Below are positions 44,207-51,864 of a DNA stretch of 64,000 bases, piece by piece. Source of the stretch: Treponema sp. J25 (GTDB lineage Bacteria; Spirochaetota; Spirochaetia; Treponematales; Breznakiellaceae); NCBI RefSeq assembly GCF_004343725.1, contig NZ_PTQW01000021.1, positions 1 to 64,000 of the forward strand, given 5' to 3'. Both the position numbers and the translations under genes were made by a program. The number at the start of each line of letters is the position of its first letter. The first letter of the stretch is position 1. The notes under the pieces are model-generated. The model had not been told where the DNA came from and did not search any database. It saw only the letters and a list, made by a program, of their open reading frames with translations.

Positions 44207-45376
44207 ATGACCCGGCAGGAAGATTTTTTAAGGAATCCTAAGGTTCTTTCCAATTACAGCCTCTTAGAAGAAATTGGGGTTTTCACCTATATTGATACCC
44301 TTAAGGCTGAAATTAAGGATTACGAAGACGTCCTGCGGGGAGCCCGGGAAATTTTTACTCAGCCCTCCATCGATACGGTTCTAGAAACTACGGTAAAACT
44401 CATTTCGGATAAATTCCTGCCCAGTTTTATGATTTTTCTCTGGAAACCCTCCACAACCCACCAGGACCTTATTGTAAAGGGGTACAAGAATTTCCGTCCC
44501 TTCGATGTTCGCATCGCCCTGCCCAATCTTTCGGTCTTTGAAACCTTTTTTAAACAGTATCCGCGGCCTATTAGTTTTGAGCTTTTCGAGTTTCAGCTTC
44601 AGAATGAAGTGGCCACCGCCCCCCTCAGGGCCTATGAACCAGCCATCGTTATTCCTATCATTGGGCCCTCGGGGCTCTATGGGCTTATCCTTGTCGGCAA
44701 TAAGTTACTAGAAGACCAATACAGTCCCCAGGAACTTTTATACCTGGACCGACTCATGGCCTTTTGTTCCCAGGCAATTCAAAACCTATTGAATTATGAA
44801 CACTCCGTGCGGGACCTTAAGACGGGACTGTATAACCATGGATATTTCCGATTGCGCCTCCAGGATGAAATCGCCCGGTCCCACCGGCTCCATATCCCCT
44901 TTTCTCTCATCATAATGGATGTGGATCGTTTTAAAAGCTTTAACGATACCTATGGACATCTGGCCGGAGATCGGGTGCTGGAAGCCATAGCCCTGACTAT
45001 CCGCGAGAGCCTTCGAGTTCAGGACATTCCCGCCCGTTTTGGGGGCGAAGAATTTACGGTGCTCCTTCCCGAAACAGACCGGGCAGGGGCCTGGCTTGTG
45101 GCAGAACGGCTGCGCCAGAAGGTCGCAAAAACCCAGATTCCCTGGGATCCTCCCCTCCCCTCGGTGACCATCAGTGTAGGGGCCGTAGAATACGAACCAG
45201 CCAGCAACCTTACCCCGGAAGAAATCATCGCTCGGGCGGATAAGGCCCTGTATCAATCAAAACAGCGGGGAAGGAATCGAACCACCATGTGGGGGGCGGG
45301 ACTCTTGCAGCGGACCATACTGCTGGCCCGACAACGGAATGTGGCGGGAGCCTCTCCTCAAAGTGCCTCTTCGTAA
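44207..45376 (+). CDS. GAF-GGDEF diguanylate cyclase
   Basis: Cytoplasmic protein of 389 residues. A GAF-like sensor occupies residues about 40-195 (DTVLETTVKLISDKFLPSFMIFLW, IVIPIIGPSGLYGLILVGN). The GGDEF domain at about 205-365 begins LKTGLYNHGYFRLRLQDEI and has IMDVDRFKSFNDTYGHLAGD, the active site RFGGEEFTVLLPET and SVGAVEYEP. The product-inhibition motif RxxD (RVQD) is exactly five residues before GGEEF, so feedback control by c-di-GMP is expected. It is the last gene of the long operon that begins at rpsP and also encodes an HD-GYP hydrolase. Confidence 0.93.
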   Translation: MTRQEDFLRNPKVLSNYSLLEEIGVFTYIDTLKAEIKDYEDVLRGAREIFTQPSIDTVLETTVKLISDKFLPSFMIFLWKPSTTHQDLIVKGYKNFRPFDVRIALPNLSVFETFFKQYPRPISFELFEFQLQNEVATAPLRAYEPAIVIPIIGPSGLYGLILVGNKLLEDQYSPQELLYLDRLMAFCSQAIQNLLNYEHSVRDLKTGLYNHGYFRLRLQDEIARSHRLHIPFSLIIMDVDRFKSFNDTYGHLAGDRVLEAIALTIRESLRVQDIPARFGGEEFTVLLPETDRAGAWLVAERLRQKVAKTQIPWDPPLPSVTISVGAVEYEPASNLTPEEIIARADKALYQSKQRGRNRTTMWGAGLLQRTILLARQRNVAGASPQSASS

Positions 45377-45466
45377 AAGAGACCTCAGTCGTGGTCGGTC
45401 ATCTTCTGGCCCAGGCACCCTCGCCCCGGATATTTTCTCCTATCACGGATAAAAGGAACGGAACAA

Positions 45467-45490
45467 AAGAGGGCCCCCTTACCCCCTCTT
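45467..45490 (-). terminator. intrinsic terminator of the PP2C gene
   Basis: On the minus strand AAGAGGG (45490-45484) pairs with CCCTCTT (45473-45467) around a 10-base loop, followed by TTGTT. It lies between two convergent genes and reads as a terminator for the minus-strand phosphatase gene. For the plus strand no U-run follows. Confidence 0.6.
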
Positions 45491-45545
45491 AACAAGAAGC
45501 AAGGAGCAACAGGTCGAATTTCGTCGCATCCCTTTCATCCTATTC

Positions 45546-46721
45546 CTATATTCCTTTGTATTCAAAATACAACAAAGACATATCATCCTGTTGCGGTACG
45601 GTTCCCCGGAATTGGTCTACCGCCCGGCTTACCACTTCGCACACGGACTTTTGTTCCCGCCGGGCACCAAGGAGAGAACGGAACAGCCGGTCCTCTCCAA
45701 ATTCGGTCCCCTCCGAGTTTTCCTGTTCCGTTATCCCATCGGTATAGACATACAGCGTATCCCCTTCTTTCAGGAGAATACCCGAAAGGTGGGGAGTAAT
45801 CGAGATGTCTACCCCAATGGGAAGGTTGGTGTGCTTACTCTTTACCCGAACGATGTGGTTGTTCCGCAGGAGTATGCTGTGGGAGTGCCCCATATCGGCG
45901 TATATCAGAAATTTCTTCTGCGGCTCGTACAAACAGAAAAAGCCCGTGAGGTATTTTTCAAGATGGAAGGTGTTTACAATGGCCGTGTTTAAATCGATGA
46001 GCAGTTCCCGTAGGCCCCGTCGGTATTCGTAGGCCCGGAGCATTCCCCAGAGGAGCGAGACCACCAGGGAAGCGGCAACCCCCTTCCCCGACACATCACA
46101 GAGGGTTGCAAAAACATTCCCATTCCGCAATTCCTGTACATAATAGAAGTCTCCCCCTACCCCTTTGGCCGGCCGGGACCATCCCTGGACAACACAATCA
46201 GGACGTTCTATCATGTTCTGGTCAAGCAACCGGGCCTGGAGACGACCGGCCAGTTCAATATCTTCCTGGGTCATGCGGGAAAGAAACTCGTGAAGGTCTA
46301 TGTTAGAAAAAATCCCTTCGAATTCTCCGTCATGGGAGACAAGTCCATAGTAATGAATATCCCGGGCGGTATCGGTAAAGGCCTGCAGTTGTTGGGCCAC
46401 CTCATAAATACCCGTCCGGCTATCAAAGAGGGGGACCTCCGCAACCAGTTCATTCACGATGCTCCGCTGAAACACATCCCGGCCGAAGGGCTTGCCAATC
46501 ATGGTAAACAGCCGTTCCCGCTCAAGAACCCCGCAGAACCGTTGATGTTCATCCAGTACGCCCAGAACCGGTACGTCTGGATGCCGCTGTAATTCATCGG
46601 CCACGTCTAAAAGACGGTCCGAAGCCGACACAGCCATGAAGTACCGGGCTATGGTACTGATGGCATTGGGATACCGTTTATGGGGACGAACCATAAAAAG
46701 GCAGGTTTTCTTTACCATCAT
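45546..46721 (-). CDS. CBS-domain PP2C/SpoIIE-type serine phosphatase (RsbU-like)
   Basis: Cytoplasmic protein of up to 391 residues. Two CBS-like repeats (about 25-165, PDVPVLGVLDEHQRFCGVLERERLF and YYGLVSHDGEFEGIFSN) precede a SpoIIE phosphatase domain with GGDFYYVQEL, TLCDVSGKGVAASL, YADMGHSHSILL, YVYTDGITE and DDMSLLYFEY. The metal-binding aspartates are all present. Such phosphatases reactivate STAS antagonists in partner-switching systems, and a STAS gene and a kinase gene lie divergently next to it. The start has no ribosome site; TACACT lies 7 bases upstream. Confidence 0.9.
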   Translation of the reverse strand: MMVKKTCLFMVRPHKRYPNAISTIARYFMAVSASDRLLDVADELQRHPDVPVLGVLDEHQRFCGVLERERLFTMIGKPFGRDVFQRSIVNELVAEVPLFDSRTGIYEVAQQLQAFTDTARDIHYYGLVSHDGEFEGIFSNIDLHEFLSRMTQEDIELAGRLQARLLDQNMIERPDCVVQGWSRPAKGVGGDFYYVQELRNGNVFATLCDVSGKGVAASLVVSLLWGMLRAYEYRRGLRELLIDLNTAIVNTFHLEKYLTGFFCLYEPQKKFLIYADMGHSHSILLRNNHIVRVKSKHTNLPIGVDISITPHLSGILLKEGDTLYVYTDGITEQENSEGTEFGEDRLFRSLLGARREQKSVCEVVSRAVDQFRGTVPQQDDMSLLYFEYKGI

Positions 46722-46930
46722 AGGGAACAGTGTAGGGGGTGTTTTTTATAAAACTGCTATTGAAATGTGAATTTTCCTTTAAAATATCAGGTCCGCCGGT
46801 CTTTGTTCCCAGTCCCTTCGTTTCTGGTTCTCGTTCCCCGGCCCCTCGTCTCCGCCCATTCCCCTCTAATTTTATAATTTTTTGATAGACTTTTCACGGC
46901 CTTTTTATTTTTCTCTGTCATCCTGTAGCC

Positions 46931-47278
46931 ATGGAAACCAAAATATACGAGTGGCCTACTCAAAATGGGAAAATACTCCAGATAAAAGGCGAGGTCGACC
47001 TATACTCAGCGCCCGGGCTTTTTACCACCATTACAAGCATCGTAGAAAAGGGCCCCTCCGCCCTGCACCTGGACCTCTCGGGGGTGGAATACCTGGACTC
47101 TTCTGGGGTGGGGACTATCATCAAAACCCTTCAGCTCGTTAAAAACCGTGGAACGGCTATTACCTTTTCAGGGATTAGCGGCTCTCCCCGAAAGGTCCTT
47201 TCCATGGCCAATATACTCCCCCTTTTACAAGAAATTCCAGTGCCCAAGGAACTTTCAGAACTATCCCTTACCCATTAA
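46931..47278 (+). CDS. STAS-domain anti-sigma-factor antagonist
   Basis: A 115-residue single STAS domain. It begins METKIYEWPTQNGKILQIKGEVDLYSAPGLFTTI, and the conserved phosphorylatable serine region is YLDSSGVGTIIKTL. It is the likely substrate of the kinase encoded next and of the phosphatase encoded divergently. The 209-base gap upstream contains a possible TTGATA at about 46884 but no strong -10. The start has no clear ribosome site. Confidence 0.92.
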   Translation: METKIYEWPTQNGKILQIKGEVDLYSAPGLFTTITSIVEKGPSALHLDLSGVEYLDSSGVGTIIKTLQLVKNRGTAITFSGISGSPRKVLSMANILPLLQEIPVPKELSELSLTH

Positions 47279-47466
47279 CCTCGAGGAACGGTAATAAGGG
47301 CAAAGGCCTTTCCCTGTGAACAGGACTCCCTCTGTTTTTAGCACCAGAAAGAGGGGTAGAAATCTGCAGGGGGCCATGACAAAAGGGGGAAACGCCAGGA
47401 AGAAAACGTTCTCCCAGGACGGAAGCCGAGGAAGCAGGGATAATGTTGAGCCAGAAGGAGCAAACC

Positions 47467-48006
47467 ATGAAACAGCTTATTATACGAAAACTTATTGTGG
47501 ACGAATACAATGAACTCTTTGATGCCCAGGGGATGAAGTATCGAGAATTCCCCAGCGACTATGCAAAAATCAGGGAATACACCCACATCATCTTGCAGGA
47601 ATGCCCTCCCCAGTACCTGGAGGGGAATCTGCTAGAACAGCAACTGTCGGAAATCATAAAAAATGGGATAAAGCATGGGAATAAAAAGGACCCTAGCAAA
47701 CTCCTGCGGGTCTGGTATGATTTTCGCAACCGGGTCCGGTTTATCGTTGAAGATGAGGGAGAGGGTTTCCAGGAGCTAGAGGCCTGGAACGAATTCTATC
47801 GAAAACGGCAGGAAGCGCTGTATCGAGAAGATTTTGATACCTTTCTTGCCCTGGCAAGCTATCGGGGGCCCCACAGTGATAGCGACGATGGGGGTAATAG
47901 CCTCATCGCCGCCCTGGAATACTGGAACGGGGGAATGATTTACAACAAAAAGAAAAACAAAGTAGGGGTAGTCCGCTGGTTCACCGACGGGTCCCGGCCT
48001 TCCTAA
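47467..48006 (+). CDS. HATPase anti-sigma-factor-type serine kinase
   Basis: Cytoplasmic GHKL ATPase of 179 residues from the ATG at 47467 (AAGGAG site). The N-box is LLEQQLSEIIKNGIKHGN and the G1 box is FIVEDEGEGFQELE. An insertion of about 40 residues (WNEFYRKRQEALYREDFDTFLALASY) precedes the G2-like DDGGNSLIAALEYW. It is like the RsbW/SpoIIAB family that phosphorylates STAS proteins, but longer. The 188 bases between the STAS gene and this one contain CCCTCT/AGAGGG and AGGGCAAAGG/CCTTTCCCT inverted repeats but no gene. The target that it holds and releases is not encoded here. Confidence 0.87.
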   Translation: MKQLIIRKLIVDEYNELFDAQGMKYREFPSDYAKIREYTHIILQECPPQYLEGNLLEQQLSEIIKNGIKHGNKKDPSKLLRVWYDFRNRVRFIVEDEGEGFQELEAWNEFYRKRQEALYREDFDTFLALASYRGPHSDSDDGGNSLIAALEYWNGGMIYNKKKNKVGVVRWFTDGSRPS

Positions 48007-48070
48007 GCACTACGCCGGGGAACTCTGCCCCATATTTGGTAAGGGGGAGTAGCACCGGACCCGTTTCTTC

Positions 48071-48157
48071 GCCCCCCATCTGCAGAGAAGGGAACTCGTG
48101 CCGCCCCCCCTTCCTCGTCCCCCTCTCTGCACAGAAGGGAAGTCGCCCCCCTCCTTC
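48071..48157. repeat. imperfect tandem repeat between convergent genes
   Basis: Two about 38-base units, 48071-48117 and 48119-48157, share the order C-run, TCTGCA, AGAAGGGAA, TCG, C-run, TTC. They lie in the 198-base gap between the serine kinase and GH94 genes, which has no other feature. C-runs of 5-7 bases make it prone to slippage. Confidence 0.55.
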
Positions 48158-48204
48158 AACCTGCCCCATCGAGATAGGGATGCGGGGTGTTGTAAAAAAC
48201 GTTC

Positions 48205-50400
48205 TCAGCCTTCTTCAACCGATAAGCCGAGGGGAAGAAGGTAATCCCACAAACAGAGGGCAACCCAGTTGACCGTCCCGGTTAACCAGGGAATTCCCCC
48301 TTCGCCAGCGCGTTCCGGATAGTAGCCGCCGTTGTAAAAATTAACCAGAACATAGGGCTCTGCTCTCGTTTTACGCCAGTCCTTGTAAAGGGGAAGTATC
48401 TTCCGGAAAATTCGCAGCGCATCGTCGGTCATTCCTGCCTTAAAAAGGGCATATACCGCGAAGGCCGCCGCATGGTTATACACCGCAAAGTTCTCGGCCA
48501 TACCCGGGCTTAAAGAAGAAAGGTTCCCCGCCGCGGGGTCCCAGGCGGTATAGCCGGGCTTACATTTTAATAGACCTACCTCTGTTTCTAACTCCCGGAG
48601 CATGCTGGTAAGGGCCTGGCGGGCTATTTCCGGGTTTCGCTCTGCCATTCCACTGATAGTAAACCACGCCTGGGGCAAAAGGAATATTCGGTTATCCCCT
48701 CCTTCTCTATTGGTGGTTCCCACAATCGTACCAGGTGCGGCACCGGTAGGACTATCCGATCCTACCACGGCCCGGTCAAACCAGGAACCATTCCAGTACC
48801 GCAACACCCCTTCATACAATCGTTCTTTATGCTCTTTGAGAGAAAGGGAATAGCGGTGGTACAATTCTGTTTCGCCCCTTTGGGCACCGGGACTTGTCTC
48901 AAGCAAAGATAATGCCCAATAGGCAAACATATTGAGGAACGTAGACCCACCCTGCGGTCCCGGTCCCGAAAGGGCATCGTTCCAGTCCCCGGCTCCCATG
49001 AGAACAAGTCCATGTTCGCCATATTTAAGGGCATAGGTAATTCCACGTATCGCGTGGTGTCGCAAAGTTTCTGGCTGGGGGCTATCCAGATAGGGAGCCA
49101 GTTCTTCCCAGATAGAAGGGTCCTGGCATATGCGCTCATAGGTAGCAAGGGCAACGGGAATCCAGAAGGGAAGATCCCGAAAATCCCGTTCATCGGGGGC
49201 TCCGCCTTCGGTATTCCATTGTCGGACACAGCGTCCAGAAAGATATTGATGAGAACAGAGATCCACCAGAAGGCTCCGGGCCTTCTCAGGTTCAAAGCGA
49301 CACAGGCCCATCACGTCCTGGGCCACATCCCGAAACCCCCGGAAGGTAGAGCGAACCATACCGGTAGACTGTTGATATACCTGGGTTCCAAAAAAGGTTT
49401 TAAGCCACGATGAAAAAAGTCCCGAACCGGTAACACCATACCAGTTCCGGAAAAGCCGTCGTTGCCAGAGACTCCGAACCAGGGCTAATTCCTCCTGGGC
49501 TCCCTGGGGAGTTCCGAGGTGGTTTATTTTTTGTAAGAAGTCGGGGGAAAGAAGACTTGATACTTCAGTGAGAAAAGAACCACCTACCATCGAATTTTTT
49601 GTGAGGGGCGCCAGCCCAGAAACCACCGCTACCGTCTTACTTTCCCCGGGCACGAGTTCCATAACCCATTGGAAAGCTCCCACATAGGGGTCCCCGCCGC
49701 TCATAGAGCCCGAAAGGGGCGGAGTCTGGATTTCCTGGGGTATACCGGGGGTTCCTTCCCCAATAAGCCGTTTAAGACTTCCCTGCCAAGAACTCGGCGC
49801 CGTACCCGTATGATACACCCCTACAACCTGGGCTCCCACATTTTTCTTTAGCCACAGGATAGTTCTTTCGGGGTCCCAAGTAGTATCGGTAAACCAGGAG
49901 TAATACACCGGATCAACCCCAAAAGAATTATACAAAAGGAATTCCTGCACCGCCGTCACATAAAGACATCGATTTTTCTGGCTCCGATTATGGACGGTAA
50001 CAAGAAGCACTTCCAGAGTCCCTTCCCGGGGTAGAAACACCGTCTGTTCAACCTGGATTCCGTTTTTCTCCGAAATCCAGCGGGTAGCCCAGGGACTGTG
50101 AATACAGTGATAGGTATCGAGGGCTGTCCCTGAAGGATGATATGAGGGATTCCAGACGCATCCACCGTCGGTAATATACACAAAACGTCCCTTTAGGGGC
50201 GTCCAGAAATCATAGTTACTTACCACTATCCGGGGTTCCTTCAAGGTAGTACTGTAGCCATCCCCTAGATGAGAAATTTTTAATCCCCCTTCCCCGTTAG
50301 AAAGATAGTTATACCAGGGTCTTACGCGTTGGGGGGTAAACAGATGAAAGCCCTCATCGTCTAACTTCCACTCTGGCCGGTTGTATGTCTCTATTTTCAT
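48205..50400 (-). CDS. GH94 phosphorylase, candidate chitobiose phosphorylase
   Basis: Start ATG at 50400 behind AAGGAGG; 731 residues, no signal peptide. The N-terminal beta-sandwich domain begins with LDDEGFHLFTPQRVRPWYNYLSNG and has VSNYDFWTPLKGRFVYITDGG. The (alpha/alpha)6 catalytic domain has RSTFRGFRDVAQDVMGL and the catalytic acid in LMGAGDWNDALSG. These are hallmarks of the cellobiose/chitobiose phosphorylase family, which splits disaccharides with phosphate to sugar 1-phosphate. The divergent operon encodes an importer, a hexosaminidase, NagA and NagB, so N,N'-diacetylchitobiose is the best guess. Cellobiose, laminaribiose or cellobionate cannot be excluded by sequence alone. Confidence 0.82.
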   Translation of the reverse strand: MKIETYNRPEWKLDDEGFHLFTPQRVRPWYNYLSNGEGGLKISHLGDGYSTTLKEPRIVVSNYDFWTPLKGRFVYITDGGCVWNPSYHPSGTALDTYHCIHSPWATRWISEKNGIQVEQTVFLPREGTLEVLLVTVHNRSQKNRCLYVTAVQEFLLYNSFGVDPVYYSWFTDTTWDPERTILWLKKNVGAQVVGVYHTGTAPSSWQGSLKRLIGEGTPGIPQEIQTPPLSGSMSGGDPYVGAFQWVMELVPGESKTVAVVSGLAPLTKNSMVGGSFLTEVSSLLSPDFLQKINHLGTPQGAQEELALVRSLWQRRLFRNWYGVTGSGLFSSWLKTFFGTQVYQQSTGMVRSTFRGFRDVAQDVMGLCRFEPEKARSLLVDLCSHQYLSGRCVRQWNTEGGAPDERDFRDLPFWIPVALATYERICQDPSIWEELAPYLDSPQPETLRHHAIRGITYALKYGEHGLVLMGAGDWNDALSGPGPQGGSTFLNMFAYWALSLLETSPGAQRGETELYHRYSLSLKEHKERLYEGVLRYWNGSWFDRAVVGSDSPTGAAPGTIVGTTNREGGDNRIFLLPQAWFTISGMAERNPEIARQALTSMLRELETEVGLLKCKPGYTAWDPAAGNLSSLSPGMAENFAVYNHAAAFAVYALFKAGMTDDALRIFRKILPLYKDWRKTRAEPYVLVNFYNGGYYPERAGEGGIPWLTGTVNWVALCLWDYLLPLGLSVEEG

Positions 50401-50424
50401 ATGCCCTCCTTGATAAAATTTTTC

Positions 50425-50475
50425 TTGACAGCCCAGTATAGCAGTGCTATTATAGTTTGTACAGAGAACGAACAA
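50425..50475 (+). promoter_or_regulatory. promoter and possible operator of the ROK/nag operon, overlapping the GH94 promoter
   Basis: -35 TTGACA (50425-50430), 17-base spacer, -10 TATTAT (50448-50453). The imperfect inverted repeat GTTTGT/ACGAAC covers about 50455-50473 at the transcription start. On the minus strand TGTACA, 17 bases, TATACT could serve the GH94 gene from the same sequence. The remaining leader up to 50605 (about 145 bases) has GAGGGG/CCCCTC able to form a hairpin, but no gene. Confidence 0.7.
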
Positions 50476-50605
50476 TAAAACGAGGGGAACTGGCAGCGAA
50501 ACCCCTCATCACAGTTCAGGGATTTTCAGGAAGGGGGAAAGGGCGTATGCTACGATCGACCATAAGGTCCCTTATCCTATACCCCCAGGGAGTGAAAATA
50601 CCGTT

Positions 50606-51781
50606 ATGAGGATAAACAACAATACCTTTCAGCGGGATGCCAATATCTCTCTTGTGGCCCAAACCATCTGGCGGCATCCAGGCATCAGCCGGATCGACAT
50701 AGCCCGGGCGCTCAATCTGTATCGATCCACGGTAACCAATATCATTCAAAATCTTATAGAAGCAGGCATTGTATACGAAGCGGAGGCAGGAGAAGTTACC
50801 CCCCAGGGAGGGCGTCGACCTATTTTGCTCCGAATCAATGAAAAAATGGGCTGTGTGGTAGGTCTTGAAATTCAACCGGATTTTTACCGGGCGGCGGTAA
50901 CGAACATCTATGGACAGCGGCTCTATGAAGAAGAAAAGCCCCTAAAGGATAGCTCCCTGGCCGCAGTTTTTGCGTTTTTGTTTGATCATCTGAGAACGGT
51001 GGTAGAAAACATCCGGCTTCCCTTCTTAGGAATAAGCATCGCCTTGCCGGGCATAATAAACCCTGATGAGGGAATCATCATTCAATCGGACCCTTTTGAT
51101 CTCACGAACTATCACTTCTACAGAGAGGTGGCAGCCCGATATCCCGTACCAATCATGATAGAAAACGATGCCAACTGCTGCGCCTGGGAAGACTTAAACC
51201 GCTACCGCGATACCCCCCTGGAGGATTTTATCAGCGTCTTAGCAGAATATCACACCAAGAATCCCCTTACGGGACTCCGGTCGGGAGTAGGCGTGGGCAT
51301 GGGCATTGCCTTAGGGGGAAAAATCCACTACGGCAAACGATATGCGGCCGGTGAATTTACCAGTGTGTTGTGGCAACAGGGAAAATCCGGTCAATTTGAA
51401 TTGTCCGATGAAGTGATGCTCCATGTGGCAGATAACGAAGGGGCCTACCGCCAATTTCTGATTGAGCTATTCAAAAGTCTGAAACCCATCGTTTCCGTTT
51501 TTGATCCCGAGGTGCTGTTCTTCCATGGCGAAGCATGCCGCAATCGGGAGGTAGTACTCGATCTCTTGGAAAAAGATGAACAGCACGGCCTAAAAAGCGT
51601 GCTTCAGCGGGTAGGCTGTCGACTAGAGCTTTCCCCCGGCGACGTTTTTGATGTGGCCCACGGGGCGGCATCCATGTTTATCCACCGGCTGTTTTCGGTT
51701 CCTGAACTCACCGACCGCAAGGGTTCGTACCGAATTAGCTGGGAAGAAATTTTTGAACGGGTGAAAAACGGGACACGATAG
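50606..51781 (+). CDS. ROK-family transcriptional regulator
   Basis: A 391-residue DNA-binding ROK protein of the NagC/Mlc/XylR kind. A winged helix-turn-helix (about 12-65, RDANISLVAQTIWRHPGISRIDIARALNLYRSTVTNIIQNLIEAG) is followed by a wing region PQGGRRPILLRI and the ROK core (GISIALPGIINPDEG, MIENDANCCAWEDLNRY, GVGVGMGIALGGKIHYG). The kinase phosphate motif DxGGT is replaced by LEIQPDFYRAA, so it is not a kinase. The usual zinc motif with clustered cysteines after the GE dyad is absent (AAGEFTSVLWQQGKSGQ). It probably represses this operon and perhaps the GH94 gene, in response to a GlcNAc derivative. Confidence 0.88.
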   Translation: MRINNNTFQRDANISLVAQTIWRHPGISRIDIARALNLYRSTVTNIIQNLIEAGIVYEAEAGEVTPQGGRRPILLRINEKMGCVVGLEIQPDFYRAAVTNIYGQRLYEEEKPLKDSSLAAVFAFLFDHLRTVVENIRLPFLGISIALPGIINPDEGIIIQSDPFDLTNYHFYREVAARYPVPIMIENDANCCAWEDLNRYRDTPLEDFISVLAEYHTKNPLTGLRSGVGVGMGIALGGKIHYGKRYAAGEFTSVLWQQGKSGQFELSDEVMLHVADNEGAYRQFLIELFKSLKPIVSVFDPEVLFFHGEACRNREVVLDLLEKDEQHGLKSVLQRVGCRLELSPGDVFDVAHGAASMFIHRLFSVPELTDRKGSYRISWEEIFERVKNGTR

Positions 51782-51796
51782 GCCCATCGTGTCCCG
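51769..51796 (+). terminator. strong hairpin overlapping the ROK gene stop codon
   Basis: CGGGACACGAT (51769-51779) pairs perfectly over 11 bp with 51786-51796, loop AGGCCC. The stop codon lies in the stem. There is no U-run, so it may act as an attenuator or RNA-stability element before the binding-protein gene. Confidence 0.5.
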
Positions 51797-51807
51797 GGAA
51801 CATATGA

Positions 51808-51823
51808 CGAACCGTATGGTTCG
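51808..51823 (+). repeat. second hairpin before the binding-protein gene
   Basis: CGAACC-GTAT-GGTTCG, a 6-bp stem with a 4-base loop, 12 bases after the larger hairpin and 42 bases before the next start codon. Confidence 0.45.
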
Positions 51824-51864
51824 CCCAATTCCAGCTACCTCTAGTATAAAGGAGGGTATAGGCT

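Noticed and set aside
48036-48272. Open reading frame with Ser/Pro-rich product on the plus strand between the kinase and GH94 genes
   Set aside because: It lies over C-rich repeats, has no ribosome site, overlaps the GH94 gene antisense, and its product is low-complexity.
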